Shown: positions 18,402-27,367 of the stretch, piece by piece
Numbering within the stretch: the stretch's first letter is position 1
Layout of the letters: the number at the start of each line of letters is the position of its first letter
Source: UBA5078 sp033721235
GTDB lineage: Bacteria; Pseudomonadota; Gammaproteobacteria; Pseudomonadales; Pseudohongiellaceae
Direction of reading: 5' to 3'
Length of the DNA: 64,000 bases
Assembly (NCBI GenBank): GCA_033721235.1
Contig: JAWWAY010000008.1
Location: 88,888 to 152,887 of the forward strand
Notes under the pieces: generated by a model
The model's input: only the letters and a program-made list of their open reading frames with translations
Told to the model about the DNA's origin: nothing
Databases searched by the model: none
Position numbers and translations under genes: made by a program

Positions 18402-21400
18402 CAGATTCAGTGGAAAGTTTAGCTTCACTTCTAGAAGAAGTAGCAGCGCGCGATATTAAACTCTGGGTAGAAGATGGTCGCTTAAGGGTTAATGCCCCGC
18501 AAGGCGCTCTGGTTCCGGAGCTCAAAGACCGCCTGAGTGCCAATAAGCCTGCGCTTATTGAATTTCTTTCGCGTAGCGATGACGAGGATGCTTTTAGTAT
18601 CAAGTCAGTCGACAGGCAGGGTGACTTGCCCCCTACACAAGGGCAGCAGCGCATTTGGTCATTGGCGAGAATGGAGCGTTCTAGCAGCGTTTATAATGTT
18701 CCTACGTGTTTTGTCTTGCACGGAAAGCTGCGTCGTGATGCCCTTGAATTTGCCTTAAATGAGATACAGCGTCGACATGAGATTTTAAGAGCTGTCTTCA
18801 TTGGTGAAAGCGCAGAGACTCTAAGTATTAGAATTTCAGAGCATGCACCGTTTGTGGTGCCCGTCACGGATCTCAGCCGCGACCTCGCCAAATTTAAACC
18901 TGCGCAGCGCAGTAAGATGATAGACAAGCTTCTGCAAGAAGAGGTCAGAAAATCCTTTGATTTGGAAAAAGGCCCGCTTTGGCGCGTGCGTTTGTTCCGT
19001 CTAGGTTCTGGCGCTCATGTCCTTGCAGCGACGATGCATCACATCATTTTTGATGGCATGTCCAAGGCTATATTTCTGCGTGAACTTGGCAATCTCTATG
19101 CGCAATTTATTGGCGAGACTAGTACTGAAGAGCCAGAGCTGCCTATTCAGTTTGTCGACTATGCCGCTTGGCAGCGAGAGCGTCTATCCGATGAGAAAAT
19201 AGAAAAACAGCTTGAATACTGGCGTGGTAAATTTGAGGGAGATGTGCCCCCTCTCGTAACGCCGAACCAAAAAAAGCGATTGCCTGCTAAAGGCAAGGCG
19301 GGTAGTGTTCACTTGACTTTTCCCGAAGCCTTATCCACTAAGGTAGCCGAATTTTCTCGCAGTGAGCAGGTTAGCCTCTTTGTGCTTTTTATTGCCGCAT
19401 TCGATGTCTTAATGCAGCGATATACGAGACAGGAAGACCTTCTGCTATGCGCCCCCATGGCCAGCCGTGAGCATGCCGACATCGAAAACATGATCGGCTA
19501 CTTCAATAATATTGTCGTCATGCGTAGCGACCTGTCCGGCGATCCAAGTTTTAGAGCCATACTGTCTCAAGTGAAACGCTTATCCGTAGAGGCTTTCGAT
19601 AATCAGTTTGTTCCCTTGCAAAGCCTGGCGCAGTTACCTCAGTTGGTGCGCACGCCTTTAACAAGAGCTATGGTGTCGTTTCAAGAATCCTCGAGTGAAC
19701 ACCTAGGCCTAAGTGGCTTAAAAACGCGCTCTGTCAATGTGCGTAAAGGCGAGGCGGATTTTGATATGGCGCTTTATCTAGAGCGGCACGAAGGCATTAT
19801 CTCTGGCGTGTTGGATTACAATGCCGATATATTTGTCGCGCCCTTAGTCAAGCGCTTGGTTCAGCGTTTCGCCCAATTGCTTAATGAAGTCTTGGACAAT
19901 CCAGATGCTCCGATTTCTGCCTTGCCCGAGCTAGGTAAGCCCATCAATGACGTACAGGACTTACTGAACTCGCATCCTCAGATAGACAATGCAATCGTAG
20001 TTCCTGACTCTCAAACAGGTTTACTGAGCGCGTATTTGGTCCTAAACGAGCATGATGTCCCGGAGCTAGAAGCAATTCGAGAATTTGCCGCCAAGTCCCT
20101 GCCGGACTTTCGTGTTCCTGTCGCCTTTATCCCCCTGGATGAGTTCCCCTTATTGCTTGACGGAAGCGTCGACCTTAAGGCACTGCCAAAGCCTGCTGCA
20201 GACAGAAGTCGATTGACGACGCCTTACGAAGCGCCTCGAACTGATCTTGAGACGTCCCTCGCCAAGATATGGCGCAAGGTACTCTGGCTCGATCATGATG
20301 TAGGCATTAACGATCAGTTTCGCGAACTAGGTGGACATTCTCTGCTCTCGGTTCAATTGGTACACGAGGTGGAAGAGAGCTTGGGTCTTAGCGTACCTGC
20401 ACGAGCCCTTGCCCAATTAGATACCGTGGCGAATTTAGCCTATGGGATAGAGAATGCGGACAAATTAGCTGCCGAAGATGCACAGAGGCAAGATATCGCA
20501 CTGCCAATGGATATTTACCATGGTTTGCGCAGCCATACTGCCAGCTGGGAGGGTAAACGGGCAACCGCAGACTCGGTGACCGTTGGCTTGAACACGCAGG
20601 GCAGCCGCCCTCCTTTGTTCTGGTGTTTGCAGCGTTACCAAGAGCTAACCCAGATGGCTCGATACCTTGGGGAAGAACAGCCCGTTTATGGTATGCGCTC
20701 GGGCAACCGAGTCATGATTAAAACTCAAGACAATATCAATATGCTTGCCAGCTTCTATGTTGATGAAATACTGGCGATTGAGCCTAAGGGCCCTTTCCGT
20801 ATTGGCGGTAACTGTCAGGCGGCACAGATTGCCTTCCAGATAGCGGCGCAATTAAAAAAGCGCGGTTATGAAGTCGCTCTGCTCATTCTGCATGAGAAAT
20901 TTATCCCCTATTCTTACGATGGTCCGGTAGCTCTCAGCTTTGGTCAGGATAGTGTTTACAACCCCAAGCGCTATTATCGAGACGCTTCCAAAGGATGGCG
21001 TAAGTACTACTCTGGGCCAATGGTGTGGCGAGAGGTATTAGGTGCCCATGGACAGTTTTTTAAAGAACCCAATGTCCAAGACTTAGTGGGTGGCATAAAG
21101 GCGCACCTAGATGAAGTGCTAGAGGAGCGCTTCGCACCTGACTTTGAGCCTTCTGAGGGCGAATGGCAGGTGTTGCCGGAGCACGCCTATAGGGCGAGTA
21201 TTACATGTGACGAAAAATTGAGCCTGCACTGTTCCGAATCCAAAGAACTTGCCGTTCAAGTCACGAATACTAGTGCTGTGCGTTGGCTCAATACCCAGCG
21301 CAGTGGTATATTGCTTGCCAACCGTTGGCTAGACTCGCAAGGGCGGGTTCACAAAGAAATAGATGGATTCGCTGAGCTGGCTAATCCCTTGGACGCAGGA

Positions 21401-21544
21401 GAGTCCGCAACACTGCTGCTAGACGTACAATCCCCAGCGCAGAGTGGTGAATGGACTTTGGAAATAGATTTGATCGATGAGGGTGTGACTCGCTTTTCTG
21501 GTAAAGGTGCTAGCCCCTGTCGTGTGTCAGTTCAGGTGGACTGA
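18398..21544 (+). CDS. NRPS-like protein: docking, condensation, partial adenylation end, carrier, thioesterase, C-terminal beta domain
   Basis: A 1048-residue protein. Residues ~1-60 look like a TubC-type docking domain. A condensation domain (~70-505) has the active-site HHIIFDG near residue 213. Residues ~520-600 resemble only the small C-terminal part of an adenylation domain (ends VDLKALPKPA); the main adenylation domain is absent. A carrier domain has FRELGGHSLLS near residue 650. The thioesterase (~735-930) has GGNCQAA, so the expected nucleophile Ser is Cys806; a catalytic His may be in LGAHGQFF. The last ~120 residues look like an Ig-like beta domain of unknown role. Translation begins at a TTG overlapping the previous TGA. 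It probably accepts the chain from the preceding protein and releases the product. Confidence 0.85.
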   Translation: MTDSVESLASLLEEVAARDIKLWVEDGRLRVNAPQGALVPELKDRLSANKPALIEFLSRSDDEDAFSIKSVDRQGDLPPTQGQQRIWSLARMERSSSVYNVPTCFVLHGKLRRDALEFALNEIQRRHEILRAVFIGESAETLSIRISEHAPFVVPVTDLSRDLAKFKPAQRSKMIDKLLQEEVRKSFDLEKGPLWRVRLFRLGSGAHVLAATMHHIIFDGMSKAIFLRELGNLYAQFIGETSTEEPELPIQFVDYAAWQRERLSDEKIEKQLEYWRGKFEGDVPPLVTPNQKKRLPAKGKAGSVHLTFPEALSTKVAEFSRSEQVSLFVLFIAAFDVLMQRYTRQEDLLLCAPMASREHADIENMIGYFNNIVVMRSDLSGDPSFRAILSQVKRLSVEAFDNQFVPLQSLAQLPQLVRTPLTRAMVSFQESSSEHLGLSGLKTRSVNVRKGEADFDMALYLERHEGIISGVLDYNADIFVAPLVKRLVQRFAQLLNEVLDNPDAPISALPELGKPINDVQDLLNSHPQIDNAIVVPDSQTGLLSAYLVLNEHDVPELEAIREFAAKSLPDFRVPVAFIPLDEFPLLLDGSVDLKALPKPAADRSRLTTPYEAPRTDLETSLAKIWRKVLWLDHDVGINDQFRELGGHSLLSVQLVHEVEESLGLSVPARALAQLDTVANLAYGIENADKLAAEDAQRQDIALPMDIYHGLRSHTASWEGKRATADSVTVGLNTQGSRPPLFWCLQRYQELTQMARYLGEEQPVYGMRSGNRVMIKTQDNINMLASFYVDEILAIEPKGPFRIGGNCQAAQIAFQIAAQLKKRGYEVALLILHEKFIPYSYDGPVALSFGQDSVYNPKRYYRDASKGWRKYYSGPMVWREVLGAHGQFFKEPNVQDLVGGIKAHLDEVLEERFAPDFEPSEGEWQVLPEHAYRASITCDEKLSLHCSESKELAVQVTNTSAVRWLNTQRSGILLANRWLDSQGRVHKEIDGFAELANPLDAGESATLLLDVQSPAQSGEWTLEIDLIDEGVTRFSGKGASPCRVSVQVD

Positions 21545-21592
21545 TAAAGCTGCTAATATTCAGTCCGCTGACTTAATTGGAGTATTTTTGTA

Positions 21593-22720
21593 ATGATTGA
21601 CCGAAGGAAGAATAGCCTCTGGTACCAAAGGCTCGACGACGAGATTCGTCGTCTGGGGGGCATGTTCAACGCCCACTTACACTTAGATCGTGCGGGAACG
21701 CTAGATGAAGTGTATATGCAGCAAATTGGTCATGAGATTCTGCAGAACTCTCATATTTCATTGCACAAGAAGCACAGCATGATCACTAATCTGCACCAAG
21801 GTCCGGCCTATGAAGAAGAGGACTTTAATCGTCGTCTGAATGCTTTCATAGACGATATGGTTGCGGTTAATACTTTCCGTGCAGACACACTAGTCGATTG
21901 TACGACCGATGGCCTCGAACTAGCGGCACTGGATCGGATGCTCGCTATTAAGGAAAAGCGCAAAGACGAAATTGACCTGCGAATAGGCTCTTATACGCCG
22001 GTAGGCTTTATAGACTCTGAGCCAGAGCGTTGGGACCTGTTTGAAAAAGGTGCCGAGAAGGCTGATTTTATCGCGGCTCTTCCCGAGGCGGATGATCAAG
22101 ACGAATACCCGGATCACATTGGCTTTATGGAGCATTGTCGCCGGACATTATTACTGGCGAAGAAGCTCAATAAGCCATTGCACGTGCATACGGATCAACG
22201 CAATGAGCCATCAGAGTCGGGCACCGAGCAATTAATCGAAGCCGTGCGTGAAGTTGGCGCTCCTCTTAGTGAAGACGGAACGCCTATGGTTTGGGCCGTG
22301 CATCTGATTTCGCCGTCCACTTACGATGAAGAGCGTTTTAATAAAATGGTAGAAGGCATGGTCGAGTGCAATATTGGCTTGATTACCTGCCCATCGGCCG
22401 CCCTCGGTATGCGAATGTATCGCCCGATTATGACCCCTACCTATAACTCCATTCCGCGTATCTTAGAAATGCTAGCGGCAGGCGTTCATATTTGTATGGG
22501 CTCGGACAATATTGCTGATATTTGTTCACCAAGCACTACCGCAGATTTGGTGGACGAAGTGTTTGTTTTGTCCGCCGCCATCCGTTTCTATCAGCCTCAA
22601 ATTTTGGCTCGCTTGGCCGCTGGTCAGAAGTTGACCGACGAGCAGCGCCAATATGTGAAAGATCACTTGGCTAAAAATGATGCGGAAATTGCAAAGTTCA
22701 TGGCTAACTACAAGTCATAA
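21593..22720 (+). CDS. Amidohydrolase-superfamily metal-dependent hydrolase (cytosine-deaminase-like)
   Basis: A 375-residue cytoplasmic enzyme with the metal ligands of the amidohydrolase fold in order: NAHLHLD (first two His), HVHTDQ, AVHLIS and GSDNI (Asp). The spacing is close to cytosine-deaminase-like members. It lies 48 bases after the NRPS-like gene on the same strand and ahead of the APS-kinase gene, so it probably acts on a precursor or product of this cluster. The substrate is unknown; deamination or amide/ester hydrolysis are both possible. The ATG follows TTGGAG at about 12 bases. Confidence 0.75.
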   Translation: MIDRRKNSLWYQRLDDEIRRLGGMFNAHLHLDRAGTLDEVYMQQIGHEILQNSHISLHKKHSMITNLHQGPAYEEEDFNRRLNAFIDDMVAVNTFRADTLVDCTTDGLELAALDRMLAIKEKRKDEIDLRIGSYTPVGFIDSEPERWDLFEKGAEKADFIAALPEADDQDEYPDHIGFMEHCRRTLLLAKKLNKPLHVHTDQRNEPSESGTEQLIEAVREVGAPLSEDGTPMVWAVHLISPSTYDEERFNKMVEGMVECNIGLITCPSAALGMRMYRPIMTPTYNSIPRILEMLAAGVHICMGSDNIADICSPSTTADLVDEVFVLSAAIRFYQPQILARLAAGQKLTDEQRQYVKDHLAKNDAEIAKFMANYKS

Positions 22721-22733
22721 GGTTATCGGATTT

Positions 22734-22829
22734 GGCTTGCTTGGCCGGTGAGAGTCGTCTGAGCAAGCCCTATTGCGTTGATCTGCCAACTTACCTGATT
22801 TCCAAGAGTGAAATAGCACGAACTCTCAC
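22734..22829 (+). promoter_or_regulatory. Possible structured leader before the APS-kinase gene
   Basis: The 144-base gap holds an 8-bp stem (GGCTTGCT at 22734-22741 with AGCAAGCC at 22762-22769). A second possible long-range pairing (GTGAGAGT at 22748-22755 with ACTCTCAC at 22822-22829) uses the loop of the first. The pairings are visible in the sequence; a regulatory role is speculative. No T tract follows, so it is not an intrinsic terminator. Confidence 0.25.
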
Positions 22830-22864
22830 TGCGATTTTGCATAAAAGAAACACTAAAGGACTTT

Positions 22865-24508
22865 ATGGTAATGCCGCAAAATAATGAGACCTTGCGGGTC
22901 ATAGCTTGTGGTAGCCCAAGTGCTGACCAGAGTGCCCTCACTTCACGCCTGTTTCCCAACACAAGGTTCCTTACCCTCGAAGAGTCCCCCGTTGATCGCC
23001 TAGGGCGAGATATTTTGGCAGCCGCCATAGCCTCAGACCTGGCTCTGGTGTTTGTAAGCGCGCGCGATGGCTTGCACGTGTCGCTAAAACTCTTAATCCG
23101 CATTATCGCCTTAGCGGGTATCAGGCACTTGGTTTTAGTTACCGATGCCATCGAGACTGACGAGCACACCAAAGACGAGCTGGGCAAAACTCTTCGCGAA
23201 TTTTGTATCGATTTTTCTTTTGATACTCTAGAAGTCATAGCAAGCCAGTCTCAAGAGATGAGAGACGCTGCATCTTCGAGTCTAGATGCTAGATTAACTC
23301 AGCTAAAATCTGCTATTGAGAGTCAGAGCATCGAGCGCGAAGGAGCTTTGCGTATGCCTGTTCACTCGGCGCAAAGTCACTCTGCGGGTTCAACAAGCGT
23401 AATTGGCACTATTGCGGCTGGCTCGATTAAAGCTGGTGATGAGTTGCGCTTGCTCCCATCGGGCAAGACAGCAGCCGCCAAAGCTGTGTGTCTTGATGGA
23501 ACTGAAGTGGAAGTTGCGCACTTAGGTCAAACTGTTCATGTAAGCTTGAATGATGGCTTAGACGCCAATCGTGGCGATATTATTGTGGCAGCCGATTGTC
23601 CGCCTGAAGTTGCCGATCAATTTGAAGCACAATTGTTGTGGCTCAGTGGTAACCCTATGACTCCGGGCCGCCAGTATTTGCTGGAATTGGCCGGGCAAGA
23701 GGTTCAGGCCACGATAACAGAAATCAAATATCAAGAAGACATTGATACCGGCGCCCACTTAGCGGCTAAGACACTGGCACCCAATACGATAGCGACGGTA
23801 AACCTTTCCTGCAGCGAGCCCATTGTTTTTGAACCTTTCGAACAAAACCGTACTCTGGGTGCATTTTATCTTACCGATAAGACCAGCTCTGAGCTTGTCG
23901 GTTCTGGTGTCATTGATTTTGCTCTTCGAAGGGCCAGCAATATTCACTGGCAGGCCTTAGAGTTAAACAAGGAAGCTCGTGCTGGACACAAGCAGCAGAG
24001 CCCTTCATGTATTTGGTTTACGGGCTTATCTGGTTCCGGTAAGTCAACCATTGCAAATCTGCTAGAGAAAAAGCTTCACGCCCAAGGCAAGCATACTTAT
24101 TTGCTAGATGGGGATAATGTTCGCCATGGCCTCAATAGAGATCTGGGCTTTACCGAAGCCGATCGTGTTGAGAATATTCGTCGTGTATCCGAAGTCGCAA
24201 AACTGATGGTGGACGCTGGCCTTATAGTGCTGGTGAGTTTTATATCGCCGTTTAAAGCCGAGCGACAGATGGCCAGAGAAATGTTTGAGACAGGCGAGTT
24301 TATCGAGGTGTTTGTCGATACTCCCATCGAAGAGTGTGAGCGCCGGGATGTGAAAGGTTTATATGCTAAGGCGCGAAAAGGTGAATTGAAGAACTTCACG
24401 GGTATCGATAGTCCCTATGAGGCCCCCGAGGCGCCGGAAGTCCATGTTCTCAACGCACAGAAGAGCTTAGATGAGTGCGTGGAAGAAATAGTCGCAAAAC
24501 TTTCATGA
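22865..24508 (+). CDS. cysC: APS kinase fused to a degenerate CysN-like GTPase
   Basis: A 547-residue fusion. The C-terminal ~175 residues are an adenylylsulfate kinase with an intact P-loop GLSGSGKST (387-395) and LDGDNVRHGLN; it makes PAPS from APS and ATP. The N-terminal part resembles sulfate adenylyltransferase subunit 1 (CysN/NodQ) with its beta-barrel domains (~195-375), but the GTPase domain is short and broken. The P-loop is GSPSADQS (16-23) instead of GxxxxGKS, and the NKxD position reads TDAI. No CysD partner is near. The GTPase part is therefore probably inactive. AAAGGA precedes the ATG by 4 bases. The location supports PAPS supply for the two sulfotransferase domains encoded upstream. 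Confidence 0.88.
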   Translation: MVMPQNNETLRVIACGSPSADQSALTSRLFPNTRFLTLEESPVDRLGRDILAAAIASDLALVFVSARDGLHVSLKLLIRIIALAGIRHLVLVTDAIETDEHTKDELGKTLREFCIDFSFDTLEVIASQSQEMRDAASSSLDARLTQLKSAIESQSIEREGALRMPVHSAQSHSAGSTSVIGTIAAGSIKAGDELRLLPSGKTAAAKAVCLDGTEVEVAHLGQTVHVSLNDGLDANRGDIIVAADCPPEVADQFEAQLLWLSGNPMTPGRQYLLELAGQEVQATITEIKYQEDIDTGAHLAAKTLAPNTIATVNLSCSEPIVFEPFEQNRTLGAFYLTDKTSSELVGSGVIDFALRRASNIHWQALELNKEARAGHKQQSPSCIWFTGLSGSGKSTIANLLEKKLHAQGKHTYLLDGDNVRHGLNRDLGFTEADRVENIRRVSEVAKLMVDAGLIVLVSFISPFKAERQMAREMFETGEFIEVFVDTPIEECERRDVKGLYAKARKGELKNFTGIDSPYEAPEAPEVHVLNAQKSLDECVEEIVAKLS

Positions 24509-24632
24509 GCAGACGCGCTGAATTAGCAAATAAACCCAGTGCTACAGCGCAACAAACTCGTCATAAAACATTCATATAATGGATTCGTGTTTAATTTGAC
24601 GCATAAAGCCGTCATCGTAAAAAGGACAAGAC

Positions 24633-25799
24633 ATGAAGATAGCTATAGCTGGCACCGGATACGTCGGACTTTCCAACGCGGTGCTGCTCGCACAGAACAA
24701 CGAGGTGGTTGCTCTGGATATTGATGCGAGCAAAGTTGCACAAATAAATGCCAAAATTTCGCCGATAGAGGATGCGGAGATTGAACAATATCTTCGCGGC
24801 GAAGACCTTAACCTCACTGCAACACTCGATAAGACGCAAGCGTTTACAGATGCCGAGTTTGTCGTAATCGCAACTCCAACGGACTACGACACCAAGACCA
24901 ATTCTTTCAATACTGAAAGCGTAGAGGGGATTATCAGAGATGTGTTGAGCGTTAATCCGAAAGCGGTCATGGTGATAAAATCAACAGTACCCGTAGGCTA
25001 TACGAAGAGAGCGCGGCAGGAGTTTGGCACAGATAATTTGATGTTCTCACCAGAATTTTTGCGAGAAGGAAAGGCCCTTTACGATAATTTATACCCCTCT
25101 CGTGTGGTGGTGGGAGAGCGCAGCCCTCGAGGTGAACGCTTTGCACAGCTATTAGTCGAAGGCGCGAAGAAAAAAGATGTCAAGGTGCTGTTTACGGACT
25201 CAACTGAAGCCGAAGCGGTAAAGCTCTTTGCGAATACCTATTTGGCCATGCGAGTTGCCTATTTTAACGAACTTGATACCTATGCCTCGACCCACGGCTT
25301 AGACACCAGGCAGATCGTGGATGGTGTGTGTCTCGACCCACGTATTGGCGATCACTATAACAACCCCTCTTTTGGCTATGGGGGTTATTGTTTGCCCAAA
25401 GACACTAAGCAATTGCTGGCAAACTATAGCGAAGTTCCGCAAAACCTTATTCACGCCATTGTAGAGTCAAATAGCACGCGTAAGGATTTTATCGCCGACA
25501 GCGTTATTGCGCGTAACCCTAAAGTTGTGGGAATCTATCGACTTATCATGAAGGCGGGCTCCGATAATTTTAGAGCCTCTAGCATTCAAGGCATCATGAA
25601 AAGAATTAAGGCTAAAGGCATCGAGGTCATTGTCTACGAGCCGGTGCTAGATGGCGATGACTTCTTCCGCTCGCGAGTAGTGAACGACCTTGATCAATTT
25701 AAGCAAGAAGCCGATGTAATTGTTGCTAATAGAATTACCGACGATATTCGCGATGTGGCCGAAAAGGTCTACAGTCGGGACTTATTTGGTAGTGACTAG
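24633..25799 (+). CDS. ugd: UDP-glucose 6-dehydrogenase
   Basis: A 388-residue enzyme that oxidises UDP-glucose to UDP-glucuronate with two NAD+. The N-terminal Rossmann motif is AGTGYVGLSNA, followed by STVPVGYT and SPEFLREGKAL. The catalytic Cys lies in GYGGYCLPKDT. Length is normal for the family. It follows the APS-kinase gene by 124 bases and supplies an acidic sugar donor for surface polysaccharide or capsule synthesis, in keeping with glycosyltransferases on either side. Confidence 0.95.
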   Translation: MKIAIAGTGYVGLSNAVLLAQNNEVVALDIDASKVAQINAKISPIEDAEIEQYLRGEDLNLTATLDKTQAFTDAEFVVIATPTDYDTKTNSFNTESVEGIIRDVLSVNPKAVMVIKSTVPVGYTKRARQEFGTDNLMFSPEFLREGKALYDNLYPSRVVVGERSPRGERFAQLLVEGAKKKDVKVLFTDSTEAEAVKLFANTYLAMRVAYFNELDTYASTHGLDTRQIVDGVCLDPRIGDHYNNPSFGYGGYCLPKDTKQLLANYSEVPQNLIHAIVESNSTRKDFIADSVIARNPKVVGIYRLIMKAGSDNFRASSIQGIMKRIKAKGIEVIVYEPVLDGDDFFRSRVVNDLDQFKQEADVIVANRITDDIRDVAEKVYSRDLFGSD

Positions 25800-25830
25800 A
25801 ATTTAAGTTGTACAGAATAAGGAAACAGGA

Positions 25831-27366
25831 ATGAACGATTGGAGTGCAGGCTACGTAGACGATATTAGTTATACCTACGGGTACTATAAGGAGTTGAACC
25901 CGCTTTGGTTGCGCCTTGCGTTTCTCAATAAGGGCCTTCAAGCACCCAAAGTCAAAAGTGCCTGTGAACTGGGTTACGGTCAGGGCGTGAGTATTAATTT
26001 GCACGCTGCGGGAAGCGATGTCGAGTGGCATGGAACCGACTTTCTTCCCGCTCAAGCCTCCTTTGCACAAGAACTCGCAGCCGTCTGTGCTTCTGGCGCC
26101 CAATTAACCGACGAGTCCTTTGAGCAATACGCGCTGCGTGATGACTTGCCGATGTTTGATTTTATCGCCCTCCATGGTATCTGGAGCTGGGTCTCTGCTG
26201 AGAACCGTCAACACATTGTAAATTTTCTTAAGGCGAGGCTGGCAGTCGGAGGAGTGCTCTATATCAGTTATAACACTCAGCCAGGTTGGGCCTCATTTGC
26301 ACCCATTCGTCACCTCATGTCTCAACATTCAGATCTGATGTCCGGGAAGGCCTTGGGGACTATCAAGAAAGTAGGTGGCGCCGTTGATTTTATTTCACAG
26401 ATGATTAAAACCAAGCCCGGTTTTGTCAATGCTGTTCCGAACGCACAGAAGCGATTCGATAAGATATCTAAACAGTCGCCTGACTATCTGGCTCACGAGT
26501 ATTTTAATCGTAGTTGGACTCCTATGTATTTCTCGGAAGTTGCTGAGGCATTACAAGAGGCAAAGCTACAATTCGCTTGCAGCGCTACGCTAATGGATCA
26601 TATCGATTCACTTAATCTCACGCCGGAACAGCAAAGTTTTCTTCGTGATATCCCAGACGAACACTTTAAAGAAGGCGTCAGGGACCTCATGGTAAATCAA
26701 ATGTTCAGGCGCGATTTTTGGGTGAAAGGCTTGCGAACAATTCCAACCGCCGAGGCCATATCACAGGTGCGGGAACAGCGCGTTGTGCTTGTGGCCTCGG
26801 CACCAAACGGGCCGCTGAAAATTACTGCAAACCTTGGAGAGGCTGAGGCTGATCCTGCCATCTATAAGCCGATTTTTGACGTGATGAATGACTTTCAGCC
26901 GCGCTCTATTGGTGAGATTGAAAAGAGTGTCGTCCAGAAGGGTCTAAATTTCGGTAAGTTAATGCAGGCGATTCTAGTGCTCGCCCACAGCTCTTACTTG
27001 CAGCAGGCTCAAGACGAAAAAACAATTGCGAAGCAGAAGGAAAAAACGGATAAATTGAATCGAGCTATATTGCTCAAGTCTCGTAATGCAGAACAAATTA
27101 ATTATTTAGTAAGCCCTGTTACGGGTGGGGGCATAAAAGCGCCTAGATTTATGCAACTGTTTATGTTGGCTACACATGAAGGGATGAATAATGAGGAGCA
27201 ACTGGCCCGTTACGTCAGCACGATACTCGCCCAGCAAGGTCAGAAAATCACAAGGGAAGGAAAATTGCTAGAAACTGAAGCCGAAATACTGGCAGATCTT
27301 TCGCGAAGTGCAAAAGACTTTCTCAATAGCCAGCTTCCAATTCTAAAAGCCCTGAAAGTGATATAG
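25831..27366 (+). CDS. SAM-dependent methyltransferase with methyltransferase regulatory domain
   Basis: A 511-residue class I methyltransferase. The N-terminal Rossmann domain has the SAM motif ACELGYGQG (~45-53) and a motif IV-like FIALHGIWSWV. Residues ~210-300 resemble the methyltransferase regulatory domain family found in polysaccharide loci, and the C-terminal ~200 residues are helical with no named domain. It lies 31 bases after ugd on the same strand. A surface glycan or S-layer component is the likely target, but the acceptor is unknown. Confidence 0.8.
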   Translation: MNDWSAGYVDDISYTYGYYKELNPLWLRLAFLNKGLQAPKVKSACELGYGQGVSINLHAAGSDVEWHGTDFLPAQASFAQELAAVCASGAQLTDESFEQYALRDDLPMFDFIALHGIWSWVSAENRQHIVNFLKARLAVGGVLYISYNTQPGWASFAPIRHLMSQHSDLMSGKALGTIKKVGGAVDFISQMIKTKPGFVNAVPNAQKRFDKISKQSPDYLAHEYFNRSWTPMYFSEVAEALQEAKLQFACSATLMDHIDSLNLTPEQQSFLRDIPDEHFKEGVRDLMVNQMFRRDFWVKGLRTIPTAEAISQVREQRVVLVASAPNGPLKITANLGEAEADPAIYKPIFDVMNDFQPRSIGEIEKSVVQKGLNFGKLMQAILVLAHSSYLQQAQDEKTIAKQKEKTDKLNRAILLKSRNAEQINYLVSPVTGGGIKAPRFMQLFMLATHEGMNNEEQLARYVSTILAQQGQKITREGKLLETEAEILADLSRSAKDFLNSQLPILKALKVI

Positions 27367-27367
27367 C

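Noticed and set aside
22734..22769. tRNA or intrinsic terminator in the amidohydrolase-cysC gap
   Set aside because: The hairpin has a 20-base loop, there is no cloverleaf and no T tract follows.
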